Source: Allobosea sp. CRIB-10
Lineage (GTDB): Bacteria > Pseudomonadota > Alphaproteobacteria > Rhizobiales > Beijerinckiaceae
DNA length: 64,000 nt
Assembly: GCF_900112185.1 (NCBI RefSeq)
Contig: NZ_FOKP01000011.1
Span: forward strand, 1 to 64,000
Direction of reading: 5' to 3'
The notes below the pieces were generated by a model, which saw nothing but the letters and a program-made list of their open reading frames with translations, was not told the DNA's origin and ran no database searches. Shown here piece by piece: positions 7,616 through 19,043 of this stretch. The position numbers and the translations under genes are program-made. Position 1 is the first letter of the stretch; every line of letters starts with the position of its first letter.

Positions 7616-7684
7616 AATTTGAACGCGAACGTCTGGCCTGCTGCAACGATAAAGATCGGCGGCGTGGCACATTGGGAGAGTGAC

Positions 7685-8674
7685 ATGACCGCTTGGCTTG
7701 GCCTGACTTCGTTCAACCGTCTCGCGGCCCTCGCCGCTGCGGCCGTCCTCACCGTGCAGGCGCCGGCACGCGCCGAGGAGATCTCCGTCACGCAATGGGG
7801 CGCCAGCATGTATGGCGCGCCTTACGCCGTGGCGATGGAGAAGGGCCTGTTCAAGCAGGCCGGCATCGACATCACCGGTATCATCGGCTCGGGCGGCGGC
7901 GGCACCACGGTGCGCAACATCCTCGCCAGCACGACGCCCTATGGCGAGGTCGCGGTCTCGGCCGCGCTCGCAGCCAAGGCGCAGGGCCTCGACCTGATCA
8001 TCGTCAACACCGGCACGCGCAGCGTCGCCGAAGCCTCGATGGTCGTGATGCCGAACTCCGATGTGAAGAGCGTCGAGGACCTCGCCGGCAAGAAGGTGGC
8101 GATCACCTCGCCGAAATCGGTCTCCGAGATGCTGCTGCTGATGGTGCTGCGCGAGAAGGGCGTCGACCAAGGCAAGGTCCAGCGCGTCGCGGCCGGCGGC
8201 TATGTCCCGGCGCTGACCATGCTCGAGCAGAACGCCGTCGTCGGCTCGGTGCTGATCGAGCCGCTCTCGATCATCCGCAAGGACAAGTACCGCACGCTCT
8301 ACAAGGCCGGCGACATCCTGAAGCCGATGACGACCTCGGTCGGCATCACCACGCGCAAGTTCGCGCAGGAGAACCCGGAGAAGCTCAAGGCGATCATCGC
8401 CGGCCGCCGTGCCGGCGTGCAGGCGATCTACAAGGATCCGGCCGAGACGGCCAAGATCATCGAGAAGCTCTACAAGCTCGACGCGCCGATCGCCAAGGAA
8501 GCGGTCGACAACATGATCCCGCCGAAGATGTGGAGCGAGGGCGAGTTCAACGTCGCCGAGCTCAACCGCATGGTCGAGGGCCTCAAGCTGATCGGCGAGA
8601 TCAAGGCCGATGTCGACTGGTCGACCGTGCTCGACAAGACCTATCTGCCCGCCGACCTCCAGGCGAAGCAATGA
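7685..8674 (+). CDS. ABC transporter substrate-binding protein (NMT1/THI5-like)
   Basis: 329 residues. A signal peptide runs to about residue 30 (cleavage after APARAEE). The body is a periplasmic type II binding fold of the NitT/TauT class (ISVTQWGASMYGAPYAVAME, then GLFKQAGIDITGIIGSGGGG). Ligands of this class include taurine, sulfonates, nitrate, pyrimidine precursors and riboflavin; the sequence does not decide. First gene of a four-gene operon: its stop overlaps the ATPase start (ATGA). The ATG at 7685 follows GGGAGAG. Confidence 0.85.
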   Translation: MTAWLGLTSFNRLAALAAAAVLTVQAPARAEEISVTQWGASMYGAPYAVAMEKGLFKQAGIDITGIIGSGGGGTTVRNILASTTPYGEVAVSAALAAKAQGLDLIIVNTGTRSVAEASMVVMPNSDVKSVEDLAGKKVAITSPKSVSEMLLLMVLREKGVDQGKVQRVAAGGYVPALTMLEQNAVVGSVLIEPLSIIRKDKYRTLYKAGDILKPMTTSVGITTRKFAQENPEKLKAIIAGRRAGVQAIYKDPAETAKIIEKLYKLDAPIAKEAVDNMIPPKMWSEGEFNVAELNRMVEGLKLIGEIKADVDWSTVLDKTYLPADLQAKQ

Positions 8675-9513
8675 GCGCGGCGTCGGGGGCCAAGGTCGTG
8701 CCGCTCGCGCCCCAGTCCGCAATGGCCCCGGCCCATGCCAGGCTGCGCGGCGTCACCCGGGTCTTCGAGCTGCCGAAATCGACCCTGCATGCGCTCGGCC
8801 CGGTCGATCTCGATCTGGCGAAGGGCGAGTTCTTCTCGGTGGTCGGCCCGTCCGGCTGCGGCAAGTCGACCCTGCTCGACATTCTCGCCGGCCTCAGCGC
8901 CCCGCAATCCGGCACGGCCGAGTTCGAGGGCAAGCCGATCCAGGGCGTGCCTGATGGCGTCGGCGTCGTCTTCCAGGAGGACGCCTCCTTCCCCTGGCTC
9001 AATGTCCGCGACAATGTCGCCTTCGGCCTGCGCCGCGCCGGAGTCGACCCGGCCGAGATCAACCGCCGCGTCGACTACGCCGTCGGCTTCATGGGGCTGA
9101 AAGACTTTGCGGCGTCCTATCCGGCCCAGCTCTCCGGCGGCATGCGCCAGCGCGTCTGCATCGCCCGCACTCTGGTGATGCAGCCGCGCCTGATCCTGCT
9201 CGACGAGCCCTTCGGCGCGCTCGACCAGCAGACGCGCCTGCTGATGGGCGACGAATTGCTGCGGCTCTGGCGCGAGACCTCGGCGACGATCCTGCTGATC
9301 ACCCACGCCCTGGATGAGGCCGCCATGCTCTCGGACCGGGTCGGCGTGATGTCGACCAGGCCCGGCACCTTCATCGATTTCGTCGAGACCGGCTGGGAGA
9401 AGGATCGCGACAGCCGCGTCGTCTCGACCCCGCATTTCGGCGACATCACCGCTCGTCTCTGGGAAAAACTCCGGATCGAGGCGCTGAAGATCATGTCGGC
9501 CGGGAAGGGCTGA
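8671..9513 (+). CDS. ABC transporter ATP-binding protein (NitT/TauT type)
   Basis: 280 residues. Walker A is GPSGCGKST, the Q-loop is VVFQEDASFPW, the signature is LSGGMRQRV, Walker B is LILLDEPFGALD and the switch His is in LLITHALDEA. The FPWLNVRDNV stretch is typical of the TauB/SsuB/NrtD group. The start overlaps the binding-protein stop by four bases, and the next permease begins three bases after its stop. It powers import by the two permeases that follow. Confidence 0.93.
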   Translation: MSAASGAKVVPLAPQSAMAPAHARLRGVTRVFELPKSTLHALGPVDLDLAKGEFFSVVGPSGCGKSTLLDILAGLSAPQSGTAEFEGKPIQGVPDGVGVVFQEDASFPWLNVRDNVAFGLRRAGVDPAEINRRVDYAVGFMGLKDFAASYPAQLSGGMRQRVCIARTLVMQPRLILLDEPFGALDQQTRLLMGDELLRLWRETSATILLITHALDEAAMLSDRVGVMSTRPGTFIDFVETGWEKDRDSRVVSTPHFGDITARLWEKLRIEALKIMSAGKG

Positions 9514-9516
9514 GCC

Positions 9517-10263
9517 ATGTCCGAGAAGCTGCTGCGGGTCATCGTCGTCGTCGCGATGATCCTGCTGGTGGAACTGCTCTGCCGCATCGGCGTCATCCCG
9601 CGGGTGGTGATGATCGCCCCGTCCGACATGGTTGTCGAGCTCGGCAAGATCCTCGCCTCCGGCCAGTTCTCGGCCGACATCCGGATCACCTTCACCAATA
9701 TCGCGATCTCGACGGTGCTCTCGGTGCTGCTCGGCTTCGCCGCCGGCGTGGTCATCTACTCGCTGCCGAGCCTGCGCGACGCGATCGAGCCGCTGCTGGC
9801 GAGCTATTACGCCGTCCCGACCTTCGTCTTCTATCCGATCTTCATCACCCTGTTCGGAGTCGGCTCGGCCTCGATCATCGCCATCGCCGTGCTGCTCGCC
9901 ATCGTCTCGATGGTCACCGCGACGCTGAACGGGCTCGACCGCATCCCCCGCGTGCTGCGCAAGACCGGCCAGATCTACCGAATGTCCCGGGCCAGGACCG
10001 CGCTCCTGATCGAATTGCCGGCGGCGACGCCCTATCTCTTCACCGGTGTGAAGCTCTCGGTCGCCTATTCCTTCATCGGCGTGATCGCCTCTGAGTTCAT
10101 CCTGTCGGGTGCCGGCATCGGCTATGCCATCGCCTATGCCTACAACCTGTTCGAGAACGGGCACATGTACGCGCTGATGCTGCTCGTCCTGATCGTCGTC
10201 ACCGTCGTCAACACCTTCCTCAACATGATCGACCGGCGCCTCCAGGCGCGCCGGCAGCGGTGA
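9517..10263 (+). CDS. ABC transporter permease 1 (NitT/TauT type)
   Basis: 248 residues, about six membrane spans. The cytoplasmic EAA loop is visible in ATLNGLDRIPRVLRKTGQIY followed by RMSRARTALLIELPAATPYL. It pairs with the second permease five bases downstream. Having two permease genes instead of one suggests a heterodimeric channel. Confidence 0.9.
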   Translation: MSEKLLRVIVVVAMILLVELLCRIGVIPRVVMIAPSDMVVELGKILASGQFSADIRITFTNIAISTVLSVLLGFAAGVVIYSLPSLRDAIEPLLASYYAVPTFVFYPIFITLFGVGSASIIAIAVLLAIVSMVTATLNGLDRIPRVLRKTGQIYRMSRARTALLIELPAATPYLFTGVKLSVAYSFIGVIASEFILSGAGIGYAIAYAYNLFENGHMYALMLLVLIVVTVVNTFLNMIDRRLQARRQR

Positions 10264-10267
10264 GGCC

Positions 10268-11011
10268 ATGACAGCTCTCATGCCACGCTCCGCCGGCACG
10301 CTCCTCGTCCTCCTCGCTTTGCTCGTGCTCTGGCAGGGCTTGCATCTGCTGGTCGGCGCCTCCTCGCTGGCTTCGCCCGTGCAGACGGTCGGCAAGCTCG
10401 CCTCGCTGCTCGCCACCGGCGAGTTCTGGCTCAACATCTCCGAGACGATGCGGGCCTTCGTCGCGGCCTTCGCGATCTCGCTTTGCGGCGGTATCGCGCT
10501 CGGCATCGTGCTCGGCGTGCGCAAGCTCGCCGGCAACGTCGCCGAGCCGATCCTGACGACGCTCTATTCGATCCCCAAAGTCGTGCTCTATCCCTTGGTG
10601 CTGCTCTGCTTCGGCCTCGGCATCTCCGCCAAGATCGCCTTCGGCGTGATGCATGGGCTGATCCCGATCACGCTGTTCTCGATGAACGCGATCCGCCAGA
10701 TGAAGCCGGTCTATCGCCGCATCTCGCAGGTGATGCGGCTCTCGCCCGCGCAGAACGCCTTCACCGTGATCATGCCGGCGATCCTGCCCGAAATCATCTC
10801 CGGCGTTCGGCTCGGTTTCTCGCTGACGCTGCTCGGCGTGTTGATCGGCGAGATGTTCGCCTCGCAGCGCGGTCTCGGCTTTCTGCTGACCAGCGCGATC
10901 AATCTCGGCCAGATCGACACGATCATGGCGATCGCCTTGCTGCTCACCGTCTTCGCCGTCACCTGCAACGCATTGATGATGCGCTTTGACCGGCGCCTGA
11001 CGCACCGCTGA
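10268..11011 (+). CDS. ABC transporter permease 2 (NitT/TauT type)
   Basis: 247 residues, about six spans. The EAA-like loop lies in NAIRQMKPVYRRISQVMRLS followed by PAQNAFTVIMPAILPEI. It is similar in layout to permease 1, consistent with an old duplication. Last gene of the operon; no terminator hairpin is obvious behind it. Confidence 0.9.
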   Translation: MTALMPRSAGTLLVLLALLVLWQGLHLLVGASSLASPVQTVGKLASLLATGEFWLNISETMRAFVAAFAISLCGGIALGIVLGVRKLAGNVAEPILTTLYSIPKVVLYPLVLLCFGLGISAKIAFGVMHGLIPITLFSMNAIRQMKPVYRRISQVMRLSPAQNAFTVIMPAILPEIISGVRLGFSLTLLGVLIGEMFASQRGLGFLLTSAINLGQIDTIMAIALLLTVFAVTCNALMMRFDRRLTHR

Positions 11012-11106
11012 AGCTCGTTCGAGTGCTTGCGCGGACTGCGCCGCTCATGCAGGTTGCAGCCGACTTGCTCCGCTCGCCGCGGGTTGCGCCCTGCATTGGA
11101 AAAACC

Positions 11107-11376
11107 ATGAACCTCTACCGTTTCGGCGTCGCCGCCGTCTTCGTCGCCCTGCTGGGCGGCTGCGTCTCGCGGGAGGAGCCGATCGTGACCTCCGAGCCTG
11201 CTCCGGTGATGCGGACCCGTGTGGTGCGGAATGCGCCGCCGCCGGATCGCGGCGATCTCGACCTCGGGCTGCCGCCGGCGCGCGAGGGCGGGCCGGCCTA
11301 TGTCCGCTCCGGCGTCAGCAGCGCGCCTCGGCAAGGCGAGCTTTATGGCGGCGGCACGCTGCCGCAGGGCTTCTGA
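11107..11376 (+). CDS. Small lipoprotein of unknown function
   Basis: 89 residues. Basic N-terminus, hydrophobic stretch, then a lipobox ending in LLGGC (Cys19), so a lipid-anchored envelope protein. The mature part is short, rich in Pro, Arg and Gly, and matches no family I know. It sits between the importer operon and the convergent gyrB. A GGAAA site lies just upstream of the ATG. Whether it belongs to the importer is not clear (95-bp gap). Confidence 0.7.
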   Translation: MNLYRFGVAAVFVALLGGCVSREEPIVTSEPAPVMRTRVVRNAPPPDRGDLDLGLPPAREGGPAYVRSGVSSAPRQGELYGGGTLPQGF

Positions 11377-11411
11377 AGCCTCGCGCCAGCGGATCACCAG
11401 CATTCTCCTCG

Positions 11412-11508
11412 TCATGGTCGGGCTTGGCCGACCATTCGCGTCGTCACGCCGTCGATCGAATGCGGTGTTCAAGCCGTGGATGCTCGCCACGAGGACGAGC
11501 ATGACGGA
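11412..11508. repeat. REP-like intergenic repeat (two hairpins)
   Basis: Two short palindromes, ATGGTCGG/CCGACCAT (11414-11435) and TGCTCG/CGAGCA (11481-11501), are arranged as in the repetitive extragenic palindromes common in this order. It lies between convergent genes and may end transcription on both sides. Confidence 0.6.
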
Positions 11509-11535
11509 GCGGGAGTAATACGCTCTCCGATCCGC

Positions 11536-14007
<2,472 letters not shown>

Positions 14008-14089
14008 TCAACTTGATTCGGCTTACGAATATAAGCGCTGAGGATGGCTTTTTCACGTGCGCACGCACGCGTACGCGAGAGCGGCGGAT

Positions 14090-15928
14090 TTAGCCAGGGA
14101 ATGTCGCGATCGCATCGAGGAAAATCTCGCCGTACTGGGCGAGCTTGCGCTCGCCGACGCCTTCGATCGCGCGCATCTGATCGAGGCCGAGCGGGCGCTC
14201 GCGCGCCATGGCGATCAGCGTCCGGTCGGTGAAGATGATATAGGCCGCGACGCCTTCCTCGCGAGCGATGGTCAGGCGCAGCTGGCGCAGATGTTCGAAC
14301 AGTGCCGCTGTGTCGCCGTCGAGCCCGTCGGCGCGCGCCGCATCCCGCTGACCACGGCGCGAGCGCCGCTCGGCGAGCGGATCGACCCGCAAGGCGATCG
14401 GCTCGCGGCCGAACAGGATGTCCTCGCCCTTCTCCGTCAGGCGGAAGCCGCCATGCTCGACGCTGGCCTCGGCCAGCGCACCGGCGGCGAAGAGCTTGCG
14501 GGTCAGCGCCATCCAGGCGCCTTTCGGCTTGTCGACGCCGACGCCGAAGGTCTTCAGCCCATCATGGTTCTGGCGCCGGATCGCCTCGGTCGCCGTGCCG
14601 GTGAGGATATCCGCGAGATGGCCGGCGCCGTAGCGCTGGCCGGAGCGGATCACCGCCGAGAGCAGTTTGCGCGCATCGAGGGTGGCGTCCGAGAGCTCGG
14701 GTGCGGCGGGGCCGCAGAGATCGCAGCGGAACTGCGCCTCTCCATGCCGGCAGGGTGGCACCTGCTCGCCGAAATAGGACAGCAGCGCCGAACGCCGGCA
14801 CAAAGCCGATTCGCAGAGATCGATCATCGCATTGAGGCGCGTGTGCTCGATCCTGCGGCGCTCGTCGTCGATCTGTTTCTCGTCAATCTGGCGCCGGCGC
14901 AACGCCATGTCGTCGACGCCGTAGAGCGTCAGCGTGTCCGCCGGCAGCCCGTCGCGCCCGGCACGGCCGATCTCCTGGTAGTAGGCCTCGATCGAGCCGG
15001 GCATGTCGGCATGGACGACGAAGCGGACATCCGGCTTGTTGATGCCCATGCCGAAGGCGATGGTGGCGCAGACGACGACGCCGTCCTCCTGCAGGAAGAT
15101 ATCCTGGTTGCGGTTGCGCTCGGCCTGCTCCAGCCCGGCATGGTAGGGATAGGCCTTCCAGCCCTTCTCGCTCAGGCCCTGCGCCAGCCGCTCGGTGCGA
15201 CCGCGCGAGGAGCAGTAGACGATCCCCGAGCCGCCGCGATGGACCTTCAGGAAGTCGTCGATCTGCCGGCGCGGCTGCTCCTTCGGCGCGAAGGAAAGCT
15301 TCAGGTTCGGCCGGTCGAAGGAATGGATCACCAGCTTCGGCGGCTGCGGGAAAAGCTGCTGGGCGATGTCGGCCTGGGTTTGGCGGTCGGCGGTCGCGGT
15401 CAGCGCCGTCACCGGCACGTCGCCGAGCGCCTCGCGCACCTTCGAGAGCAACCGGTACTCCGGCCGGAAGTCATGACCCCATTGCGAGACGCAATGCGCT
15501 TCGTCGATGGCGAGCCGGGTGACGCCGAGCCGGCGCAGACGGGCGACCAGTCCTTCGCCCGCCAGCCGCTCGGGCGAGACGAAGAGCAGGCGCAGCTCCC
15601 CGGAATTGAGCTTGTCCCAGGCCTGCGCCGCCTCGGCCTCGCTGTTCATCGAGTTGAGCGAGGCGGCGGAGACGCCGGCCCGCACCAATTGCCCGACCTG
15701 GTCGCGCATCAGCGCGATCAAGGGCGAAACCACCAGCGTCAGCCCGCCCGCGACCAGCGCCGGCAGCTGGTAGCACATCGACTTGCCCGAGCCGGTCGGC
15801 ATCACCGCGAAGACGTCGCGGCCGGCCAGAGCGGCCTCGATCACCTCCCATTGCCCGGGGCGGAAATCGTCATAGCCGAAGACCGACTTCAGGATCGCGC
15901 GGGCTTCTGATTCACGGGGCGACGACAT
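14090..15928 (-). CDS. recQ: ATP-dependent DNA helicase RecQ
   Basis: 612 residues from the ATG at 15928. Superfamily 2 motifs: FRPGQWEVI, Walker A MPTGSGKSM, DEAH in IDEAHCVSQWGHDFRPEY, and motif VI QEIGRAGRDG. A Cys-rich zinc region (CESALCRRSALLSYFGE ... CDLC), a winged-helix domain and a C-terminal HRDC domain follow (about residues 530-605). It unwinds DNA 3'-5' in recombination repair. In-frame codons upstream of 15928 lack helicase similarity, so they were left out. Confidence 0.96.
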   Translation of the reverse strand: MSSPRESEARAILKSVFGYDDFRPGQWEVIEAALAGRDVFAVMPTGSGKSMCYQLPALVAGGLTLVVSPLIALMRDQVGQLVRAGVSAASLNSMNSEAEAAQAWDKLNSGELRLLFVSPERLAGEGLVARLRRLGVTRLAIDEAHCVSQWGHDFRPEYRLLSKVREALGDVPVTALTATADRQTQADIAQQLFPQPPKLVIHSFDRPNLKLSFAPKEQPRRQIDDFLKVHRGGSGIVYCSSRGRTERLAQGLSEKGWKAYPYHAGLEQAERNRNQDIFLQEDGVVVCATIAFGMGINKPDVRFVVHADMPGSIEAYYQEIGRAGRDGLPADTLTLYGVDDMALRRRQIDEKQIDDERRRIEHTRLNAMIDLCESALCRRSALLSYFGEQVPPCRHGEAQFRCDLCGPAAPELSDATLDARKLLSAVIRSGQRYGAGHLADILTGTATEAIRRQNHDGLKTFGVGVDKPKGAWMALTRKLFAAGALAEASVEHGGFRLTEKGEDILFGREPIALRVDPLAERRSRRGQRDAARADGLDGDTAALFEHLRQLRLTIAREEGVAAYIIFTDRTLIAMARERPLGLDQMRAIEGVGERKLAQYGEIFLDAIATFPG

Positions 15929-16054
15929 CAGGCGGATGTGCCGGATTCGGCAAGCGATGGCCAGCCATCGCGCGATTCCATCCCCGGTTCGCGCAAGCCG
16001 GCTTGATCGGCCGCGGGCCGTGCCCCACGCTGCGACGGCCCGGCAAGGAGAGCC

Positions 16055-16573
16055 ATGATGCGCCTGCCCCTGACTGCCGCCATCTGCTGCCTTGCCGCCC
16101 TTGCGCAAGCCCGGCCGCTCGAGCGCGAATTGCCGCCGGCGCGGGCCGCCTGCTGGGAGCGGACCTATGACGCCGAACACCTCGCCAGCCATCCCCGACA
16201 GAAGGTCGCACGGATCCGGCTGGTGCATCTGCCGCAGAACTGGTCCGAAACCGGCCAGGGCGGTTTCTATGTCGCGCTCTATCTCAACCTGCGCCAGCGG
16301 GTGAAGGCCGGTCAGAGCTTCGACTATCAGCTCGGCGGTATCTGCAAGGCGGCCGGGCAGGGCTTGCGCTGCGTGCCGGAATGGGAGGCCGGCAGCTGGC
16401 GGATCGAGCGCGGCCCGAACGGGGCGCTCGACATCCGCAATGGCGGCATCATCGCCAATCCCAACCCTTACGATGCCGAGGAGATCGCGGACGGTGCCGT
16501 TCGCATTCCGGCGAAGCCGGATGACGGGCTCTGGCGCCTGTCTCCGGCGAGCGGCCCGTGCGGAATGGAATAG
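16055..16573 (+). CDS. Secreted/periplasmic protein of unknown function
   Basis: 172 residues with a signal peptide (MMRLPLTAAICCLAALAQA) and a strong AAGGAG site. The mature part contains three to four Cys and looks like a small beta-rich domain (VARIRLVHLPQNWSET, GGFYVALYLNLRQRV). It is divergent from recQ and convergent with the FMN reductase, three bases apart. No family recognised. Confidence 0.75.
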   Translation: MMRLPLTAAICCLAALAQARPLERELPPARAACWERTYDAEHLASHPRQKVARIRLVHLPQNWSETGQGGFYVALYLNLRQRVKAGQSFDYQLGGICKAAGQGLRCVPEWEAGSWRIERGPNGALDIRNGGIIANPNPYDAEEIADGAVRIPAKPDDGLWRLSPASGPCGME

Positions 16574-16576
16574 CCG

Positions 16577-17137
16577 CTAGGGATGGAGCGCCGCGACCTT
16601 CACCAGCCGCGCCACCATCTTGTCGCGCAGGCCCTTGAGGCGCTTGTCGGTGAAGTCGCCATCTTCGCCATAGGCCTTGTCGGCGCCGGAAACGGCCAGC
16701 ATCTCCGGCACCAGCAGCGCGCCGAAGCCGAGCTCGAGCACGCTCCGCAATTGGGTCAGGCAGCGATAGGTGCCGAGATTGCCGGCCGAGGCGCCGCCGA
16801 TGGCGACGGTCTTCTCGCGCAGGCCGGGGCCGCCGGAGCGGACGATGCTGATCCAGTCGAGCGCGTTCTTCAGTGCGGGCGGATAGCCGGAATTGTATTC
16901 GGGACTGGCGATGAACAGCCCGTCATGCGCGTCGACCAGCGCCGCCAGCGCCTTGGCCTCGGCGGGGGGCTCGTTGTCATAGGCACGCGCGTCGATCAGC
17001 GGCAGCGGGTAGTCGCCGAGCGATATCTGCGTCACCTCGGCCCCCGCCGCCTGGAGATTCCCGGCGATCAGGGTCGCGAGCCTTGTGTTCATCGAGCCCG
17101 GGCGCCAGGAGCCGGCGAAGACGAGGATTTTTGGCAT
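16577..17137 (-). CDS. NADPH-dependent FMN reductase family protein
   Basis: 186 residues of flavodoxin-like fold: the FMN phosphate loop is VFAGSWRPGSMNTRLA, and ASPEYNSGYPPALKNALDW is the family signature. Members reduce FMN or quinones with NAD(P)H. I chose the ATG at 17137 because GGAG sits five bases upstream; a GTG two codons earlier is possible. It could supply reduced flavin to the monooxygenase at 56707, but the genes are 40 kb apart. Confidence 0.88.
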   Translation of the reverse strand: MPKILVFAGSWRPGSMNTRLATLIAGNLQAAGAEVTQISLGDYPLPLIDARAYDNEPPAEAKALAALVDAHDGLFIASPEYNSGYPPALKNALDWISIVRSGGPGLREKTVAIGGASAGNLGTYRCLTQLRSVLELGFGALLVPEMLAVSGADKAYGEDGDFTDKRLKGLRDKMVARLVKVAALHP

Positions 17138-17223
17138 GGTCACTCCGACAGCGCGGCCGGCGAGCAGCCCGGCCTTCTCATAGCGCGATGTCGGAGAGAT
17201 GCAGGCTTGCCGTCAAGCCTGCG

Positions 17224-18024
17224 TCACGGCTTGGCGCGGCGATAGACCCAGACGCGCGCCGGCGGGATGTTGCGCAGCACCCAGTCGGAGACCTGCGCCT
17301 TGAGGCCGGAGCCCTTGCGTGGCACCGGCGAGATCACCGCATAGGTGAACTGGATGAAGGGCGCGCCGGGCTTGAGCACCTTGGCGAAGGCGTCCTGCAC
17401 CAGTTCGGTCCGCTCGGCCGGAGGCTTGTTGAACAGCGGCAGCGAGGATACGACCGCGCTCGCCTTCTCGGTGAGGTGCCCGGAGAGCGTGGTCGAGAGC
17501 GCATAGGCATCGCCCTCGATGACCGTCGCGCGCGGAAAGCGGCGGCGCAGCAGCTCGCAGAATTCCGGGCTGTATTCGACCAGGATGAGGCGGCCTTCGT
17601 CGATGCCGCGCTCGATCAGCGCCTCGGTGACCGGCCCGGTGCCGGGGCCGATCTCGACCACCGGCCCTTCGGCCTGCGGGTCGACATAGGATGCCATGCG
17701 CTTCGCCAGGAACGGGCTCGACGGCGCGACCGCACCGGTGCGCCCGGGCGAATCGATCCAGGACTTGAGGAAGCGGGCGTCGTCGCCGAAGCGGGCCTTG
17801 GCTTCGTCGGCCGCCTTGCGCACATGCGATTTCAGCTTGCCGGCAGTGTTGCGGACCTCGTCCTCGACCTTGTAGCGCGCCGCCGCGACGCGAAGCCGCG
17901 CTTCCGCCACGCTGTCGGCGAAGTCCGCAGCCGTCAGGCGCACCTCATGCTCCAGCCGCGCCGCGACGGAGGAGCGCCCGAAGCGAGTGGTGCGCAAGCG
18001 CTGACCGGAAGCGGAATGGGCCAT
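17224..18024 (-). CDS. PmtA-like phospholipid N-methyltransferase
   Basis: 266 residues. The C-terminal 190 residues are a class I methyltransferase: motif I VVEIGPGTGPVTEAL, the acidic end of strand 2 (LILVEYSPEF) and VVSSLPLFNKPP. The last motif and the tail (FIQFTYAVISPVP) match rhizobial phosphatidylethanolamine N-methyltransferases, which make phosphatidylcholine. The first 70 residues are an extra, Arg- and Ala-rich helical region. The start at 18024 has GAGG upstream. The exact lipid substrate is inferred from family resemblance. Confidence 0.75.
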   Translation of the reverse strand: MAHSASGQRLRTTRFGRSSVAARLEHEVRLTAADFADSVAEARLRVAAARYKVEDEVRNTAGKLKSHVRKAADEAKARFGDDARFLKSWIDSPGRTGAVAPSSPFLAKRMASYVDPQAEGPVVEIGPGTGPVTEALIERGIDEGRLILVEYSPEFCELLRRRFPRATVIEGDAYALSTTLSGHLTEKASAVVSSLPLFNKPPAERTELVQDAFAKVLKPGAPFIQFTYAVISPVPRKGSGLKAQVSDWVLRNIPPARVWVYRRAKP

Positions 18025-18159
18025 CCAGAACCTCGAAGCGGCCAGGCGAAAAGCCCGCACCGGAGCGACATGACAATGCTGTGACGTTACGCCGCTGTCA
18101 TATGGGGTCAAGAGCGGGCCGAATCCAGCAATTTCTTGCGAGCGCGGCTGCGTTGTCGT

Positions 18160-18921
18160 TCAGATCAGCGGGCGCGGATGCAATTCGCTGTCGAAGAGCA
18201 GGGCCATGCGTTCGGTCAGGCGCGGGTTATGGATGGTCAGCCGGCCGCGCGTCAGCGAGAACATCCCGGCTTTTCGCAGGCGAGCCCAGGTCTTGCTGGT
18301 GTGGACCAGCGACAGGCCGAGCGCGTCGGCGAGCTGCTGTTGCGTCAACGGAAAGGCGAAGCTGTTCTCGGCGACGAGGCCGAGCGCCTCGGCCCTTCGA
18401 TAGAGCGAGATCACCAGCGCCGCGATCCGCTCCTGCGCATTGCGCTGGCCGACTGAGGTCAGATTCTCGTCGATTAGGCATTCCTCGCGCGAGCCGAGCC
18501 AGGCGAGCTCATAGGCGAGCGCCGGCATTCGCCCGAAGAGTTCATAGGTGCGCCGACGCGGGAAGACGCAGAGCTCGACCTCGGTCAACGCCTCGATGCC
18601 GTGCTGCGATGCGCTGAGCAGCGAGGCCTGCAGGCCGACGAGATCGCCCGGCAGCAGGAAGTTGAGGATTTGGCGTCGCCCGTCCGGCAGCGATTTGTAG
18701 CGGAAGGCCCAGCCCGAGAAGAGCGTGTAGAGCTCGGCATCCTCCTGGCCGGGATGGATGATGTCGCTGCCCGCCGGCAGCTGCCGGTGATCGAGTTTCA
18801 TCGCCTGGATGAAGCGGATCTCCTCGTCGGATTTGTCCTTGAACGCCGGCATCAGGCGCAAGGGGCAGGCAAGGCAGGACGGGCTGCGGTGGTTGCGATG
18901 ATTGCTCGATGAAACGATCAC
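18160..18921 (-). CDS. Crp/Fnr-family transcriptional regulator
   Basis: 253 residues. Near the N-terminus are two Cys (SCLACPLR) but not the four-Cys cluster of true Fnr, so oxygen sensing by an iron-sulfur cluster is unlikely. The cyclic-nucleotide-like barrel spans about 40-150. A C-terminal Crp-type winged helix follows (LTQQQLADALGLSLVHTSKT as recognition region). The GTG start at 18921 is six bases after AAGGAG. It is divergent from the ABC exporter at 19044, a candidate target. Confidence 0.88.
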   Translation of the reverse strand: MIVSSSNHRNHRSPSCLACPLRLMPAFKDKSDEEIRFIQAMKLDHRQLPAGSDIIHPGQEDAELYTLFSGWAFRYKSLPDGRRQILNFLLPGDLVGLQASLLSASQHGIEALTEVELCVFPRRRTYELFGRMPALAYELAWLGSREECLIDENLTSVGQRNAQERIAALVISLYRRAEALGLVAENSFAFPLTQQQLADALGLSLVHTSKTWARLRKAGMFSLTRGRLTIHNPRLTERMALLFDSELHPRPLI

Positions 18922-19043
18922 GCATGGCTCCTTCACCCGCCGGAACTCGCGGCGAATGCTTGCGTTTTGTGTGTGGCGCGAAATCTGCCGCTTAGCAATC
19001 GCGCTTCGCCCCGGCATAGCAGATCGGCTTTGGAGGCCGCCGC

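Noticed and set aside
7219-7683. 154-codon plus-strand open frame before the ABC importer
   Set aside because: No ribosome site, low-complexity composition, and it covers both operator palindromes.
7142-8722. Minus-strand frame continuing upstream of the glycosyltransferase start, across the intergenic region and the ABC genes
   Set aside because: Only the part below 7141 encodes the enzyme; the extension lies antisense to real genes and is Asp/Arg/Leu/Val-rich, as expected for the opposite strand of high-GC coding DNA.
14057-15910. 617-codon plus-strand frame opposite recQ
   Set aside because: Antisense shadow of recQ with no domain and no ribosome site.
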